Shown: one piece after another, positions 28,621 through 37,455 of the stretch
Numbering within the stretch: the stretch's first letter is position 1
How the letters are laid out: every line of letters begins with the position of its first letter
Assembly: GCA_003281405.1 (NCBI GenBank)
Contig: QCCD01000003.1
Location: 1 to 64,000, forward strand
DNA length: 64,000 bases
Direction: 5' to 3'
From: Prochlorococcus sp. AG-347-K16
GTDB taxonomy: Bacteria > Cyanobacteriota > Cyanobacteriia > PCC-6307 > Cyanobiaceae
Notes under the pieces: generated by a model
Seen by the model: the letters and a program-made list of their open reading frames with translations, nothing else
Databases searched by the model: none
Told to the model about the DNA's origin: nothing
Made by a program: the position numbers and the translations under genes

Positions 28621-30474
28621 GTGAACAAACGTTGGAGAAACGTAGGACTTTATGTCCTAGCCGTTATTACTGTAATTTTCATTGGTACTTCAGTTTTTGA
28701 TAAACCTAGTACTGAAAGTTCTACAAAGACCTTGAGATATAGTGATTTTATAGAGGCAGTACAAGATAAAGAAATCAGTAGAGTGCTAATATCTCCAGAC
28801 AATGCCACAGCTCAAGTTGTTGAAAATGATGGGAGCAGATCTGAGGTAAATTTAGCCCCCGACAAAGATTTATTAAAAATCTTAACCGAAAATAATGTTG
28901 ACATTGCTGTAACCCCCACAAAATTAGCTAACCCATGGCAACAAGCTTTAAGTAGCTTGATTTTTCCCGTACTTTTGATTGGAGGATTATTTTTTCTTTT
29001 CAGAAGATCACAAAGCGGCAATGCTGGTGGAGGTAACCCTGCAATGAGCTTCGGAAAGAGTAAAGCCAGACTACAAATGGAACCTTCTACACAGGTAACC
29101 TTTTCAGATGTTGCTGGTGTTGAGGGTGCAAAATTAGAACTCACTGAAGTTGTAGATTTTCTTAAGAGCCCAGATAGATTTACTGCCGTAGGAGCAAAAA
29201 TTCCTAAAGGTGTTCTTCTTGTTGGCCCTCCTGGTACAGGAAAAACATTACTAGCAAAAGCTGTAGCAGGAGAAGCGGGTGTTCCTTTTTTCTCAATATC
29301 AGGTTCAGAATTTGTAGAAATGTTTGTAGGGGTTGGTGCTAGCAGAGTTAGAGATCTTTTTGAACAAGCTAAAAAAAATGCTCCTTGTATTGTATTCATT
29401 GACGAAATCGATGCTGTTGGAAGACAAAGAGGTGCTGGTATGGGTGGAGGAAACGATGAAAGAGAACAAACGTTAAATCAACTTCTAACTGAAATGGATG
29501 GTTTTGAAGGTAATTCAGGAATAATAATAGTAGCTGCTACCAACAGACCTGATGTCTTAGATTCAGCTCTAATGCGTCCTGGAAGATTTGATAGACAGGT
29601 AACAGTTGACAGACCAGATTACGCTGGAAGATTACAGATATTAAATGTACATGCGAAAGACAAAACTCTTTCAAAAGACGTTGATTTAGATAAGGTTGCT
29701 AGAAGAACACCAGGATTTACAGGTGCCGATTTAGCTAATTTATTAAACGAAGCAGCAATATTAGCCGCTCGAAAAGATTTAGATAAAGTAAGTAATGATG
29801 AAGTTGGTGATGCCATTGAAAGAGTTATGGCTGGTCCAGAAAAGAAAGATAGAGTCATCAGTGATAAGAAAAAAGAATTAGTTGCTTATCACGAAGCTGG
29901 TCATGCACTCGTAGGCGCATTAATGCCTGATTATGATCCTGTAGCTAAAGTTTCAATAATTCCCAGAGGTCAAGCTGGAGGTTTAACTTTCTTTACTCCA
30001 AGTGAAGAAAGAATGGAATCAGGTCTTTACTCTCGTTCTTATCTTCAAAATCAAATGGCTGTAGCTCTTGGTGGAAGAGTTGCTGAAGAAATAGTCTATG
30101 GAGAAGAAGAAGTTACAACTGGTGCTTCAAACGATTTACAGCAAGTCGCTAATGTAGCAAGACAAATGATCACTAAATTTGGTATGAGTGACAAAATAGG
30201 TCCTGTCGCTTTAGGTCAATCTCAAGGTGGAATGTTTCTTGGAAGAGATATGAGCTCTACAAGAGACTTTTCTGAAGATACTGCTGCTACAATAGATGTT
30301 GAGGTTTCAGAGCTTGTTGATGTGGCATACAAAAGAGCTACAAAAGTTTTGACAGATAATAGAACTGTCCTCGACGAAATGGCCCAAATGCTCATTGAAA
30401 GAGAAACTATAGATACTCAAGATATTCAAGATTTGCTTAACCGCTCAGAAGTTAAAGTAGCTAACTATATATAG
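28621..30474 (+). CDS. ftsH: FtsH membrane-bound AAA+ zinc metalloprotease
   Basis: A 617-residue thylakoid/plasma-membrane protease starting at GTG. Two N-terminal membrane segments (about 7-24 and 105-127) flank a lumenal domain. The AAA+ Walker [11 protein letters not shown] starts at residue 202, Walker B is [11 protein letters not shown], and the second region of homology is [19 protein letters not shown]. The zinc motif HEAGH is at residues 424-428. Cyanobacterial FtsH complexes degrade damaged D1; whether this is the D1-repair paralog cannot be fixed from sequence alone. A small aldolase-like gene follows 20 nt later. Confidence 0.96.
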   Translation: MNKRWRNVGLYVLAVITVIFIGTSVFDKPSTESSTKTLRYSDFIEAVQDKEISRVLISPDNATAQVVENDGSRSEVNLAPDKDLLKILTENNVDIAVTPTKLANPWQQALSSLIFPVLLIGGLFFLFRRSQSGNAGGGNPAMSFGKSKARLQMEPSTQVTFSDVAGVEGAKLELTEVVDFLKSPDRFTAVGAKIPKGVLLVGPPGTGKTLLAKAVAGEAGVPFFSISGSEFVEMFVGVGASRVRDLFEQAKKNAPCIVFIDEIDAVGRQRGAGMGGGNDEREQTLNQLLTEMDGFEGNSGIIIVAATNRPDVLDSALMRPGRFDRQVTVDRPDYAGRLQILNVHAKDKTLSKDVDLDKVARRTPGFTGADLANLLNEAAILAARKDLDKVSNDEVGDAIERVMAGPEKKDRVISDKKKELVAYHEAGHALVGALMPDYDPVAKVSIIPRGQAGGLTFFTPSEERMESGLYSRSYLQNQMAVALGGRVAEEIVYGEEEVTTGASNDLQQVANVARQMITKFGMSDKIGPVALGQSQGGMFLGRDMSSTRDFSEDTAATIDVEVSELVDVAYKRATKVLTDNRTVLDEMAQMLIERETIDTQDIQDLLNRSEVKVANYI

Positions 30475-30494
30475 TTTTAAAATTTAAATACTTA

Positions 30495-31121
30495 ATGGAT
30501 ATTAGGGAAGATTCTTTTTGTGATTTACCGCTTAAAGAATCTTTTTTTTTACTGATAAAACCTGAAGATAATATTTACTCAAATACCTCTATAAGAAATT
30601 CATTTTTTGAAGAATTAGAAAGCTTAGTAAAATTAGGATTAAAGAATATTGAAATAAGTTGGTCTAACAACAAAAATTGGTTAGATTTGTTGTCCGATAT
30701 CAAAACTAAATATCCAAGAGTTAATTTAGGTTCTGCCTCGATAGTTAATAAGCAATCAATAGAAGATTCTTTAAAAATTGGATTAAATTTTTCGATGATG
30801 AAATTTTGGGATAAAGATCTTTTCAATTATGCGCAGTCAAAAAATTATTTACTAATTCCTGGAATAAATAATTTAAAGGATCTTAAGGACGCGATAAATT
30901 TAAATTGCAACATTATCAAAATTTACCCAATAAAAAGTAAAGATAGTTCGATAGATATACTTAACTATAAAAATATTGATTTCATTGCTGCTGGAGGACT
31001 ATCAATCAATGATTTAAAAAATTACAAATCTTTAGGGTATAAATCAGTCGTAATTGGAGATAAAGCCATCAAAAATAAAAAATTTGATCCAAAAATATTT
31101 GAATGGCTCAAAAATAATTAA
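30495..31121 (+). CDS. KDPG/KHG aldolase-like protein, divergent
   Basis: A 208-residue TIM-barrel protein that aligns to Eda-type aldolases. LGLKNIEISW (Glu53), IIKIYPI with Lys142 where the Schiff-base lysine sits, and FIAAGGLS are visible. The segment after Glu53 reads SWSNNK instead of the usual TLRT-type motif, so the arginine contacting substrate carboxylate is missing. The classical role would be the last Entner-Doudoroff step (KDPG to pyruvate plus glyceraldehyde-3-phosphate), but this divergence makes the substrate uncertain. It is likely in an operon with ftsH. Confidence 0.75.
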   Translation: MDIREDSFCDLPLKESFFLLIKPEDNIYSNTSIRNSFFEELESLVKLGLKNIEISWSNNKNWLDLLSDIKTKYPRVNLGSASIVNKQSIEDSLKIGLNFSMMKFWDKDLFNYAQSKNYLLIPGINNLKDLKDAINLNCNIIKIYPIKSKDSSIDILNYKNIDFIAAGGLSINDLKNYKSLGYKSVVIGDKAIKNKKFDPKIFEWLKNN

Positions 31122-31155
31122 ATTAAAGATAAATATAATTTATTCAACAAAACTA

Positions 31156-32253
31156 CTACTTATTTATTAAGTCACATTGAGCATGATTTAGAAGCAAATG
31201 ATCAGCAAGTACTAAAGCAACCATAGCATCAACCATGGGAACTGCCCTTGGTAGAACGCATGGATCATGTCTCCCTTTTGCTTTCATCAAAACTTCTTTC
31301 CCTTCAGCATTTACTGTTTTCTGTTCTTTCCCGATAGTTGCTGTAGGTTTAAAAGCTATCTTCATCTCAATATCTTCACCATTACTTATTCCACCCTGTA
31401 TACCTCCTGAATTGTTTGATATTGTTCTTAATTTCCTAGAATCATCAGACTTAATGAACGAATCATTATGCTCACTTCCTTTTAAATAAGTTCCAGAGAA
31501 ACCTGAACCTATCTCGAAGCCTTTCGTGGCAGGCAAAGACATTAAAGCCTTTGCCAAATCAGCTTCTAATTTATCAAAAACAGGCATTCCAAGACCAGAC
31601 GGAACATTTCTAACTAGGCATTCAATAACACCGCCGCAAGAGTCTCCTTGACGCTTTAATTCCTTAATTCTCTCGATCATTTTTGTTGATACCTTTTCAT
31701 CAGGACATCTAACAATATTAGAATCTATTTTTTCAAGAGAAATCTTCTCTTTATTTATATCAGAATCAATATCATGTATACGCTTTACCCAAGATAGTAT
31801 TTCAGTGTTACAGAAAGTTTTTAACAATTGTTTTGCTACAGCACCAGCAGCTACTCTCCCAATTGTTTCTCTAGCGGAGGCTCTTCCACCGCCAGAACTT
31901 GCCTGAATTCCATATTTCAGATGATATGTACCATCTGCATGAGAAGGTCTAAATACCTGTTCCAAATTATTATAATCTTTTGGTCTTTGATCCTTATTTC
32001 TTACCAACATTGCTATTGGAGTTCCAAGTGTTAAACCTTGCTTTATCCCACTTAATATTTCAATTTTATCTTCTTCATTTCTGGGTGTTGTAATGTCACT
32101 TTGGCCAGGTCTGCGCCTATCTAATTCATTTTGTATCAGTTCTATATCTATTTTTAACTTAGGTGGACATCCATCAAGGATAACTCCTACTGCACCACCA
32201 TGTGATTCTCCAAAAGTACTAACACGAAAAATTCTTCCAAAACTACTACTCAT
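31156..32253 (-). CDS. aroC: Chorismate synthase
   Basis: A 365-residue enzyme of the shikimate pathway. It begins [28 protein letters not shown], has [28 protein letters not shown], and ends in a [16 protein letters not shown] stretch. Flavin-dependent, cytosolic. It is downstream of psbA on the same strand but separated by the psbA terminator. Confidence 0.96.
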   Translation of the reverse strand: MSSSFGRIFRVSTFGESHGGAVGVILDGCPPKLKIDIELIQNELDRRRPGQSDITTPRNEEDKIEILSGIKQGLTLGTPIAMLVRNKDQRPKDYNNLEQVFRPSHADGTYHLKYGIQASSGGGRASARETIGRVAAGAVAKQLLKTFCNTEILSWVKRIHDIDSDINKEKISLEKIDSNIVRCPDEKVSTKMIERIKELKRQGDSCGGVIECLVRNVPSGLGMPVFDKLEADLAKALMSLPATKGFEIGSGFSGTYLKGSEHNDSFIKSDDSRKLRTISNNSGGIQGGISNGEDIEMKIAFKPTATIGKEQKTVNAEGKEVLMKAKGRHDPCVLPRAVPMVDAMVALVLADHLLLNHAQCDLINK

Positions 32254-32312
32254 AGAAATATCAAATGTTTTATCTATATATAAACATTATATGAAACCAA
32301 TTGAAAATTAAA

Positions 32313-32342
32313 CAAAAAAAAAGCCCCCTAAAGGGGACTTTT
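32313..32342 (-). terminator. Rho-independent terminator after psbA
   Basis: On the minus strand AGTCCCC-TTTA-GGGGGCT is a GC-rich hairpin followed by a run of T (32313-32322 on the plus strand are A-rich). Located 24 nt after the psbA stop; it separates psbA from aroC. Confidence 0.85.
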
Positions 32343-32361
32343 AAATTTAAGAACTTTAAGC

Positions 32362-33444
32362 TTAACCGATAGCTGGAGCTGAAAGAGCTACTGTTGTAGA
32401 CTCAGCTGCTGCTAGATCAAGTGGGAAGTTGTGAGCGTTACGCTCGTGCATTACTTCCATACCTAGGTTTGCTCTGTTAAGAACGTCACCCCATGTAGGA
32501 ACAATCTTACCGTTTGCATCAACAACTGATTGGTTGAAGTTGAAACCGTTAAGGTTGAATGCCATTGTGCAGATACCCATTGAAGTTAACCATACACAAA
32601 CAACTGGGAATACAGCTAGGAAGAAGTGAAGACTTCTGCTGTTGTTAAAACTTGCATATTGGAAGATCAAACGACCGAAGTAGCCATGAGCTGCAACGAT
32701 GTTATAAGTTTCTTCTTCTTGTCCGAACTTGTAACCATAGTTCTGAGACTCTGTCTCAGTTGTTTCTCTGATTAGAGATGAAGTAACAAGTGAACCGTGC
32801 ATAGCTGAGAATAAAGATCCTCCGAACATACCAGCAACACCAGCCATATGGAATGGGTGCATAAGAATGTTGTGCTCTGCCTGGAAAACAAACATGAAGT
32901 TGAATGTACCAGAGATACCTAGAGGCATTCCGTCAGAGAATGAACCTTGACCGAATGGGTATACAAGAAATACTGCGAAAGCTGCTGAAACTGGTGCAGA
33001 GTATGCAACACAGATCCAAGGACGCATACCTAGACGGTATGAAAGCTCCCACTGTCTTCCCATGTATGCTGAGATACCAATTAGGAAGTGGAAAATTACA
33101 AGCTGGTAAGGACCACCGTTGTATAACCACTCATCTACAGTAGCTGCTTCCCAAATTGGGTAGAAGTGTAGACCAATAGCGTTAGATGAAGGAACAACTG
33201 CACCTGAGATGATGTTGTTTCCATATAGGAATGAACCAGCAACTGGCTCTCTAATTCCGTCGATGTCTACTGGTGGTGCTGCGATGAATGCAACGATGAA
33301 GCAAGCCGCTGCTGTAAGAAGGCATGGAATCATTAAGACGCCGAACCAACCAACATAAATTCTATTGTTAGTTGATGTTACCCACTCACAAAACTGTGGC
33401 CAACCTTTTAACAGCGAAGAACGCTGCTGCTGAATAGTTGTCAT
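32362..33444 (-). CDS. psbA: Photosystem II D1 protein
   Basis: A 360-residue D1. It has the family start [30 protein letters not shown], five membrane helices, [12 protein letters not shown] (the Asp170-type Mn ligand) and [14 protein letters not shown], containing the C-terminal Mn ligands and the processing site. Position 131 (conventional 130) is Gln in [11 protein letters not shown], the D1:1-like form rather than the high-light Glu form. D1 turns over fast in light, and ftsH lies elsewhere in the window. Gene and terminator make a single unit. Confidence 0.99.
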   Translation of the reverse strand: MTTIQQQRSSLLKGWPQFCEWVTSTNNRIYVGWFGVLMIPCLLTAAACFIVAFIAAPPVDIDGIREPVAGSFLYGNNIISGAVVPSSNAIGLHFYPIWEAATVDEWLYNGGPYQLVIFHFLIGISAYMGRQWELSYRLGMRPWICVAYSAPVSAAFAVFLVYPFGQGSFSDGMPLGISGTFNFMFVFQAEHNILMHPFHMAGVAGMFGGSLFSAMHGSLVTSSLIRETTETESQNYGYKFGQEEETYNIVAAHGYFGRLIFQYASFNNSRSLHFFLAVFPVVCVWLTSMGICTMAFNLNGFNFNQSVVDANGKIVPTWGDVLNRANLGMEVMHERNAHNFPLDLAAAESTTVALSAPAIG

Positions 33445-33518
33445 GAGTTCGTAAAGTATGTCTCTAAAGTGAGACGTGTAAATAAAAACGGAAAGTAAAT
33501 TCCGCTTTGAAGATTTTA
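33445..33518 (-). promoter_or_regulatory. psbA promoter and structured 5' leader
   Basis: On the minus strand a likely -10 box TAAAAT lies at 33518-33513, about 70 nt before the start codon. Between it and the ATG are two short hairpins: CGGAA/TTCCG (33489-33493 with 33500-33504) and GTCTC/GAGAC (33460-33464 with 33471-33475). Together these make a ~60-nt structured 5' UTR typical of psbA translational control. The coordinates of transcription are inferred. Confidence 0.5.
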
Positions 33519-33633
33519 GACCAAAATCGCCAAAAATGTGTAAATATTTTTTCTTTAAGTAAACTTATTTTTTGGAAAACAGGAGAAAAGAACTTCCATG
33601 TCTTAAGATTTTCTTTGTTATTGAGGATTAAAC

Positions 33634-33762
33634 TTGGTAATAATTGAATGGCTTCTTAACGGAAAAAGATCTAGAGAGGTAGTTGCCTTAAGGGAGGCTA
33701 AGTATAGAAGACTGCAATTAGAGGCTTTTGGAGCTGTTATTTATTGGAGTGAGAGAATTTAG
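33634..33762 (+). CDS. Candidate small protein (42 aa) divergent from psbA
   Basis: A 42-codon ORF starting at TTG, with a GAGGATT ribosome-binding-like stretch starting ~10 nt upstream and an in-frame TGA just before it. The product is basic and amphipathic (EWLLNGKRSREVVALREAKYRRLQLEAFGAVIYWSERI), of good complexity for AT-rich DNA. It has no membrane segment. It lies between psbA and the aspartoacylase-like gene. I do not recognise the family; no other ORF occupies this stretch on either strand. The remaining flanks (33519-33633 and 33763-33879) look non-coding. Confidence 0.55.
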   Translation: MVIIEWLLNGKRSREVVALREAKYRRLQLEAFGAVIYWSERI

Positions 33763-33879
33763 GTTTTTAAGGTTTAAAAATTAGAAAAAAAAATAAAATT
33801 ATTAAATATTAAATAAACTTATCTATAAAATAAAAAATCCTTATTAATTTTCAACGATTTATTGTTCCTGTTTCTTAAT

Positions 33880-34785
33880 TTAAAAACTTTCAAACTCTTG
33901 AACCCATTGTTTTTTGGAACTAATCACTTCTTTTTTTGTGTAGCTCATGGCAATTTTTTTTTCCTTGTAAGCAACTTCTCCAATAAAAACAGGCCAAATC
34001 AATTGTTCCCTTTCATATTTGTGGATTATTCCTTGGCTATCCATAAATAATGGATCTCCTTTTTTAATCATTTTCCAATCTTGGTTTATTCTCTCAGGAT
34101 GAATTATGCCATCAATATCTCCCTTTTCATCTCTTGGATAATCTATACTTCCTTGATGAACGTGAACGACTAATTCCTTTGGAAGTTCTATAAGTTTATT
34201 TTTTAATTTATCTATCTCTCCCCTGAGGGAGCTAATTAATAGAGAGAATCTATTTATAATATTTTGATCATAAAAATTTTGTGCGACAGCTCCAATTTCA
34301 ATAACTAAACCACATGGCCAAGCTTCTACAAGAAAGCCTGTTTGGGATTTATCTTTTTCGTGCAAATAAATAGGCAATCCAAATTTGTTCTGCAGTAATG
34401 CAGCTAAACAAAAATCTTTAGATCTCCTCCCATACATAACAATGCTTGTTCCCATATTTGCAGTAGTAGTATGCAAATCGATTGCAATTTGACAGGGTTT
34501 AGATCCGTCAATTCCAAATTCATCTACTAAAAAATTGGCTCTATTAGTTTCATAAAAGCTATTCTTGTGTTGATCAAAATTCTCATTTTCTTTAAAAGAT
34601 CTATTTAAATCTACATCTATATATCTGCAACCTTTTTCATAGGCAGCAGGATTACCTATGATGTACTCATACTCAATACCATTATTCAAACTATTTTCCT
34701 TTCTATTAAATTGCTTAACAGCCCAAACAGGATTAATTTCATTCCCATGAGTGCCTGAAACGATAAGTATTCTTTGAATAGTCAT
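33880..34785 (-). CDS. Aspartoacylase-like zinc hydrolase
   Basis: A 301-residue M14-type metallohydrolase. The zinc motif GTHGNE is at the N-terminus, then DVDLNRSF, IDLHTTTANMG (second zinc His) and VIEIGAVAQ (catalytic Glu region). Family members deacetylate N-acetylaspartate or related acylated amino acids; substrate here is unknown. The arrangement beside psbA is a recurrent neighbourhood in marine picocyanobacteria, as I recall. Transcribed away from the GST-like gene. Confidence 0.85.
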   Translation of the reverse strand: MTIQRILIVSGTHGNEINPVWAVKQFNRKENSLNNGIEYEYIIGNPAAYEKGCRYIDVDLNRSFKENENFDQHKNSFYETNRANFLVDEFGIDGSKPCQIAIDLHTTTANMGTSIVMYGRRSKDFCLAALLQNKFGLPIYLHEKDKSQTGFLVEAWPCGLVIEIGAVAQNFYDQNIINRFSLLISSLRGEIDKLKNKLIELPKELVVHVHQGSIDYPRDEKGDIDGIIHPERINQDWKMIKKGDPLFMDSQGIIHKYEREQLIWPVFIGEVAYKEKKIAMSYTKKEVISSKKQWVQEFESF

Positions 34786-34806
34786 TTTTCTTTAAGATAA
34801 AATTTT

Positions 34807-35751
34807 ATGCAAAATAAATACCTTATAAAGGCCTCCAGAAAATTCTGGTTTTGGTTTTGGAACCAATTAATGAATGGCTTCGCACCATCAGATTTACATG
34901 GTAATTATAAAAGGCCTAAAGGTATAACCATTGATAGTGAATACGATATTAATATTGAGAATGGACAAATTTATTTATTAGTAGGTCATTCTTGTCCATG
35001 GTGTCAAAGAACTTTACTCGTACACGAAATAAAAGATTTATCTAAAAAAGTTAAAGTAATTTTTTTAAAGGCAGATGTTGAGCATGGCGAATGGATTTTC
35101 AATACAAAGACTAAGGGATGTATAAGACTTTCAGACCTTTACAAAAAAGCTAATAAAAAGATTATTTTTAGAGCGACTTTACCTCTTTTAATTAACCTTG
35201 TAAAAGATGAAGTAAATATTCTGTCTAATGAAAGTTCACAAATTATAAGACTACTCAATTCAATAAAAAGTGAATCGAAACATAAGGCATTAAGTATTGA
35301 AGATGGTAATCAAAAATTTTTAGATTTTATTAATAACAGCATTAATGATGGCGTATATAAATGTGGTTTCGCCAGAAACCAATCAGCTTATGAAAAAGCA
35401 AGTAAAAATCTTTTCGCAGCTATAAATGAAATTGAAAATTTACTACAGAAAAATAAAGGTGACTGGATATTTGGAGAAGAGTTAACCTACGCAGATATTT
35501 ACCTATTTCCAACGCTTATAAGATGGGAATTGATATACAGCAAACTTTTCAAATGTACTGAACAAGAACTATCAAGTTTTGAAAATATTATTGAATGGAG
35601 ATTAAAATTCTTTAAATTATCTAACGTAAATAGGACATGCTTCGACAATGTATGGAAAAAAGATTATTACAAAGCTTTATTCCCTTTAAACCCTAATCAA
35701 ATAATCCCAGTTTTACCATCGCTAAAGGAAATAATGAAAGTAGAGACCTAA
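34807..35751 (+). CDS. Xi-class glutathione S-transferase (glutathionyl-hydroquinone reductase-like)
   Basis: A 314-residue protein. The active-site motif GHSCPWCQRTLLV is near residues 61-70, and DGVYKCGFARNQSAYEKA is the typical link to the helical C-terminal GST domain, with DWIFGEELTYADIYLFPTLIRW. By family this class reduces glutathionyl-hydroquinones via the catalytic Cys. Substrate in this organism is unknown. Confidence 0.87.
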   Translation: MQNKYLIKASRKFWFWFWNQLMNGFAPSDLHGNYKRPKGITIDSEYDINIENGQIYLLVGHSCPWCQRTLLVHEIKDLSKKVKVIFLKADVEHGEWIFNTKTKGCIRLSDLYKKANKKIIFRATLPLLINLVKDEVNILSNESSQIIRLLNSIKSESKHKALSIEDGNQKFLDFINNSINDGVYKCGFARNQSAYEKASKNLFAAINEIENLLQKNKGDWIFGEELTYADIYLFPTLIRWELIYSKLFKCTEQELSSFENIIEWRLKFFKLSNVNRTCFDNVWKKDYYKALFPLNPNQIIPVLPSLKEIMKVET

Positions 35752-35879
35752 AAAAATAAATAAAACAATTTCAAGAAAAAAATGATGTTGTAATGAACAC
35801 TTATTTAGTTCATAGATAATGCAATTTCATTAGAAATTAACTATGTTATGTATGTCTACTAAAGTACGAAAACCTTAAA

Positions 35880-36098
35880 ATGAAATCCATTGACGAACAC
35901 ATTCAAAAAGATCAATCGGAAATCGAATCTGCAAAAGCAGAGGGCAATCTTCCAAAGGTCAGACATTTAACTGAAGAGCTAAAAGAACTCGAAGAGTATA
36001 AGGATCATCATCCAGATGATAAACATGACCCTAATGCTTTAGAACTATTCTGCGATGCCAACCCGGATGAACCAGAATGCCTTGTTTATGATGATTAA
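35880..36098 (+). CDS. cp12: CP12, redox-sensitive Calvin-cycle scaffold protein
   Basis: A 72-residue acidic, disorder-prone protein. The C-terminal end FCDANPDEPECLVYDD carries the cysteine pair that docks GAPDH, and KHDPNALELFCDANP is the family core. The N-terminal cysteine pair that binds PRK in plant CP12 is absent: the first ~50 residues contain no Cys. CP12 binds GAPDH and PRK in the dark to switch off the Calvin cycle. A strong terminator follows. Confidence 0.93.
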   Translation: MKSIDEHIQKDQSEIESAKAEGNLPKVRHLTEELKELEEYKDHHPDDKHDPNALELFCDANPDEPECLVYDD

Positions 36099-36125
36099 GT
36101 TTTCTTTTGATAGATAATTCACAAT

Positions 36126-36152
36126 AAAAGGGCTCTAAAAGCCCTTTTTTTT
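36126..36152 (+). terminator. Terminator after cp12, probably bidirectional
   Basis: AAAAGGGCT (36126-36134) pairs perfectly with AGCCCTTTT (36140-36148) around a 5-nt loop and is followed by a T-run. On the minus strand the same hairpin is followed by TTTTATTGT, so it may also end the convergent small gene at 36164. Confidence 0.85.
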
Positions 36153-36163
36153 ATTAATTAATA

Positions 36164-36346
36164 TTAGTAATCTCTATTAAAGTCGGATGGACTTCCTGTA
36201 AGTGAACATACAACCGACTCTTCATTTTTCATTTCCTTGACTTCTACAATTGGTCTTCCCATTTTCTTCAAAACCTCAATATCTTGAATCGTTTGACATC
36301 TAGCTATTATTTTTCCTTGTTGATCAAAGCAAGTATAAAAATTCAT
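36164..36346 (-). CDS. Small conserved protein of unknown function
   Basis: A 60-residue soluble protein, MNFYTCFDQQGKIIARCQTIQDIEVLKKMGRPIVEVKEMKNEESVV, with three Cys residues. It has no membrane segment and no recognised family. Codon composition is protein-like and it ends at the cp12-side terminator, so it is probably real. It lies between convergent cp12 and obg on the minus strand; the role is unknown. Confidence 0.6.
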   Translation of the reverse strand: MNFYTCFDQQGKIIARCQTIQDIEVLKKMGRPIVEVKEMKNEESVVCSLTGSPSDFNRDY

Positions 36347-36431
36347 ATTGTGTTTAAAGAGGTACCTTATTTATGACTAATTTTCATTATTAAATCAAGT
36401 GTTTTTTTTACAAAAAAATTTTAAATTTAAG

Positions 36432-37415
36432 TTAGATCCTTTTCCACACTTCAGAAAGCAGTGAAGATAAACCTTTTTTTAAAGATGAAGAAATAACTAA
36501 AACTTTCTTTTTAGATAAATCTTCTAACTTTTTTGAAATTATTTTCAAATAATCATCATCTACCAGCTCCATTTTATTCAATACTATTATCCTCTCTTTA
36601 TCTAAAAGACCTTTTCCATATTTTTTTAATTCCTGCTCAATTATCTCAAAATCATGTAAAGGATTTTCTGCAATTGCATCAATTAAGTGAACAAGTATCT
36701 TCGTTCTTTGGATATGCCTTAAAAAATCATGGCCTAAACCTACTCCATCAGCTGCCCCTGATATTAATCCAGGAATATCCGCAAAAAGGCAACCATTCCC
36801 ATCAATTTTTCTTACTACACCTAAGTTAGGTATTAGAGTTGTGAAAGGATAATTTGCGATTTTTGGACGGGCAGATGATACAACAGAAATCAAGGTGCTT
36901 TTCCCAGCATTTGGAAGACCTATAATCCCAACCTCTGCAAGAAGTTTTAGTTCTAATTGAACCTCCCATATCTCACCATCTTTTCCTTCAGTGAATGATT
37001 CTGGGGCTCTATTTTGATTACTTAAATAGTAAGCATTACCATGTCCACCTCTTCCTCCAATGGCAATAGTTAAAATCTGTTTATGTTTAGTTAAGTCTCC
37101 TAAAATAATGCCGGTTTTAATATCCCTTATTTCTGTACCGCAGGGTACTTTAAGGATTGTATCCTCACCTGAAGCACCTGATCTCTTATTAGGACCTCCT
37201 TTGCATCCATCTTCAGCAATTATTTCACGTTTGAATTTGAAATCTAATAATGTTTGTAGATTATTATCAGCCATCAAAATAACTGAACCCCCTCTACCAC
37301 CATTCCCCCCCGAAGGTCCTCCAGCAGGTACGAATTTTTCTCTTCTAAATGAAACTATTCCATTTCCACCTTTTCCAGCTTTAAGAATAATGTTGGCTTG
37401 ATCAATAAATTGCAC
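36432..37415 (-). CDS. obg: Obg-family GTPase
   Basis: A 327-residue GTPase of ribosome biogenesis and stress response. The N-terminal Obg domain is glycine-rich ([30 protein letters not shown]). The G domain has G1 [10 protein letters not shown]3 DIPGLISGA and NKMELVD as the G4-type motif. It is full length but lacks the C-terminal extension of some Obg proteins. mutS2 lies 40 nt upstream on the same strand. Confidence 0.96.
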   Translation of the reverse strand: MQFIDQANIILKAGKGGNGIVSFRREKFVPAGGPSGGNGGRGGSVILMADNNLQTLLDFKFKREIIAEDGCKGGPNKRSGASGEDTILKVPCGTEIRDIKTGIILGDLTKHKQILTIAIGGRGGHGNAYYLSNQNRAPESFTEGKDGEIWEVQLELKLLAEVGIIGLPNAGKSTLISVVSSARPKIANYPFTTLIPNLGVVRKIDGNGCLFADIPGLISGAADGVGLGHDFLRHIQRTKILVHLIDAIAENPLHDFEIIEQELKKYGKGLLDKERIIVLNKMELVDDDYLKIISKKLEDLSKKKVLVISSSLKKGLSSLLSEVWKRI

Positions 37416-37455
37416 TTAATACGTTTATTAAATTGTTTTCTAGGTAGTTTAAATT

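Noticed and set aside
32904-33143. Plus-strand ORF (79 codons) inside psbA
   Set aside because: Frame shadow of a strongly constrained gene; no independent evidence of translation.
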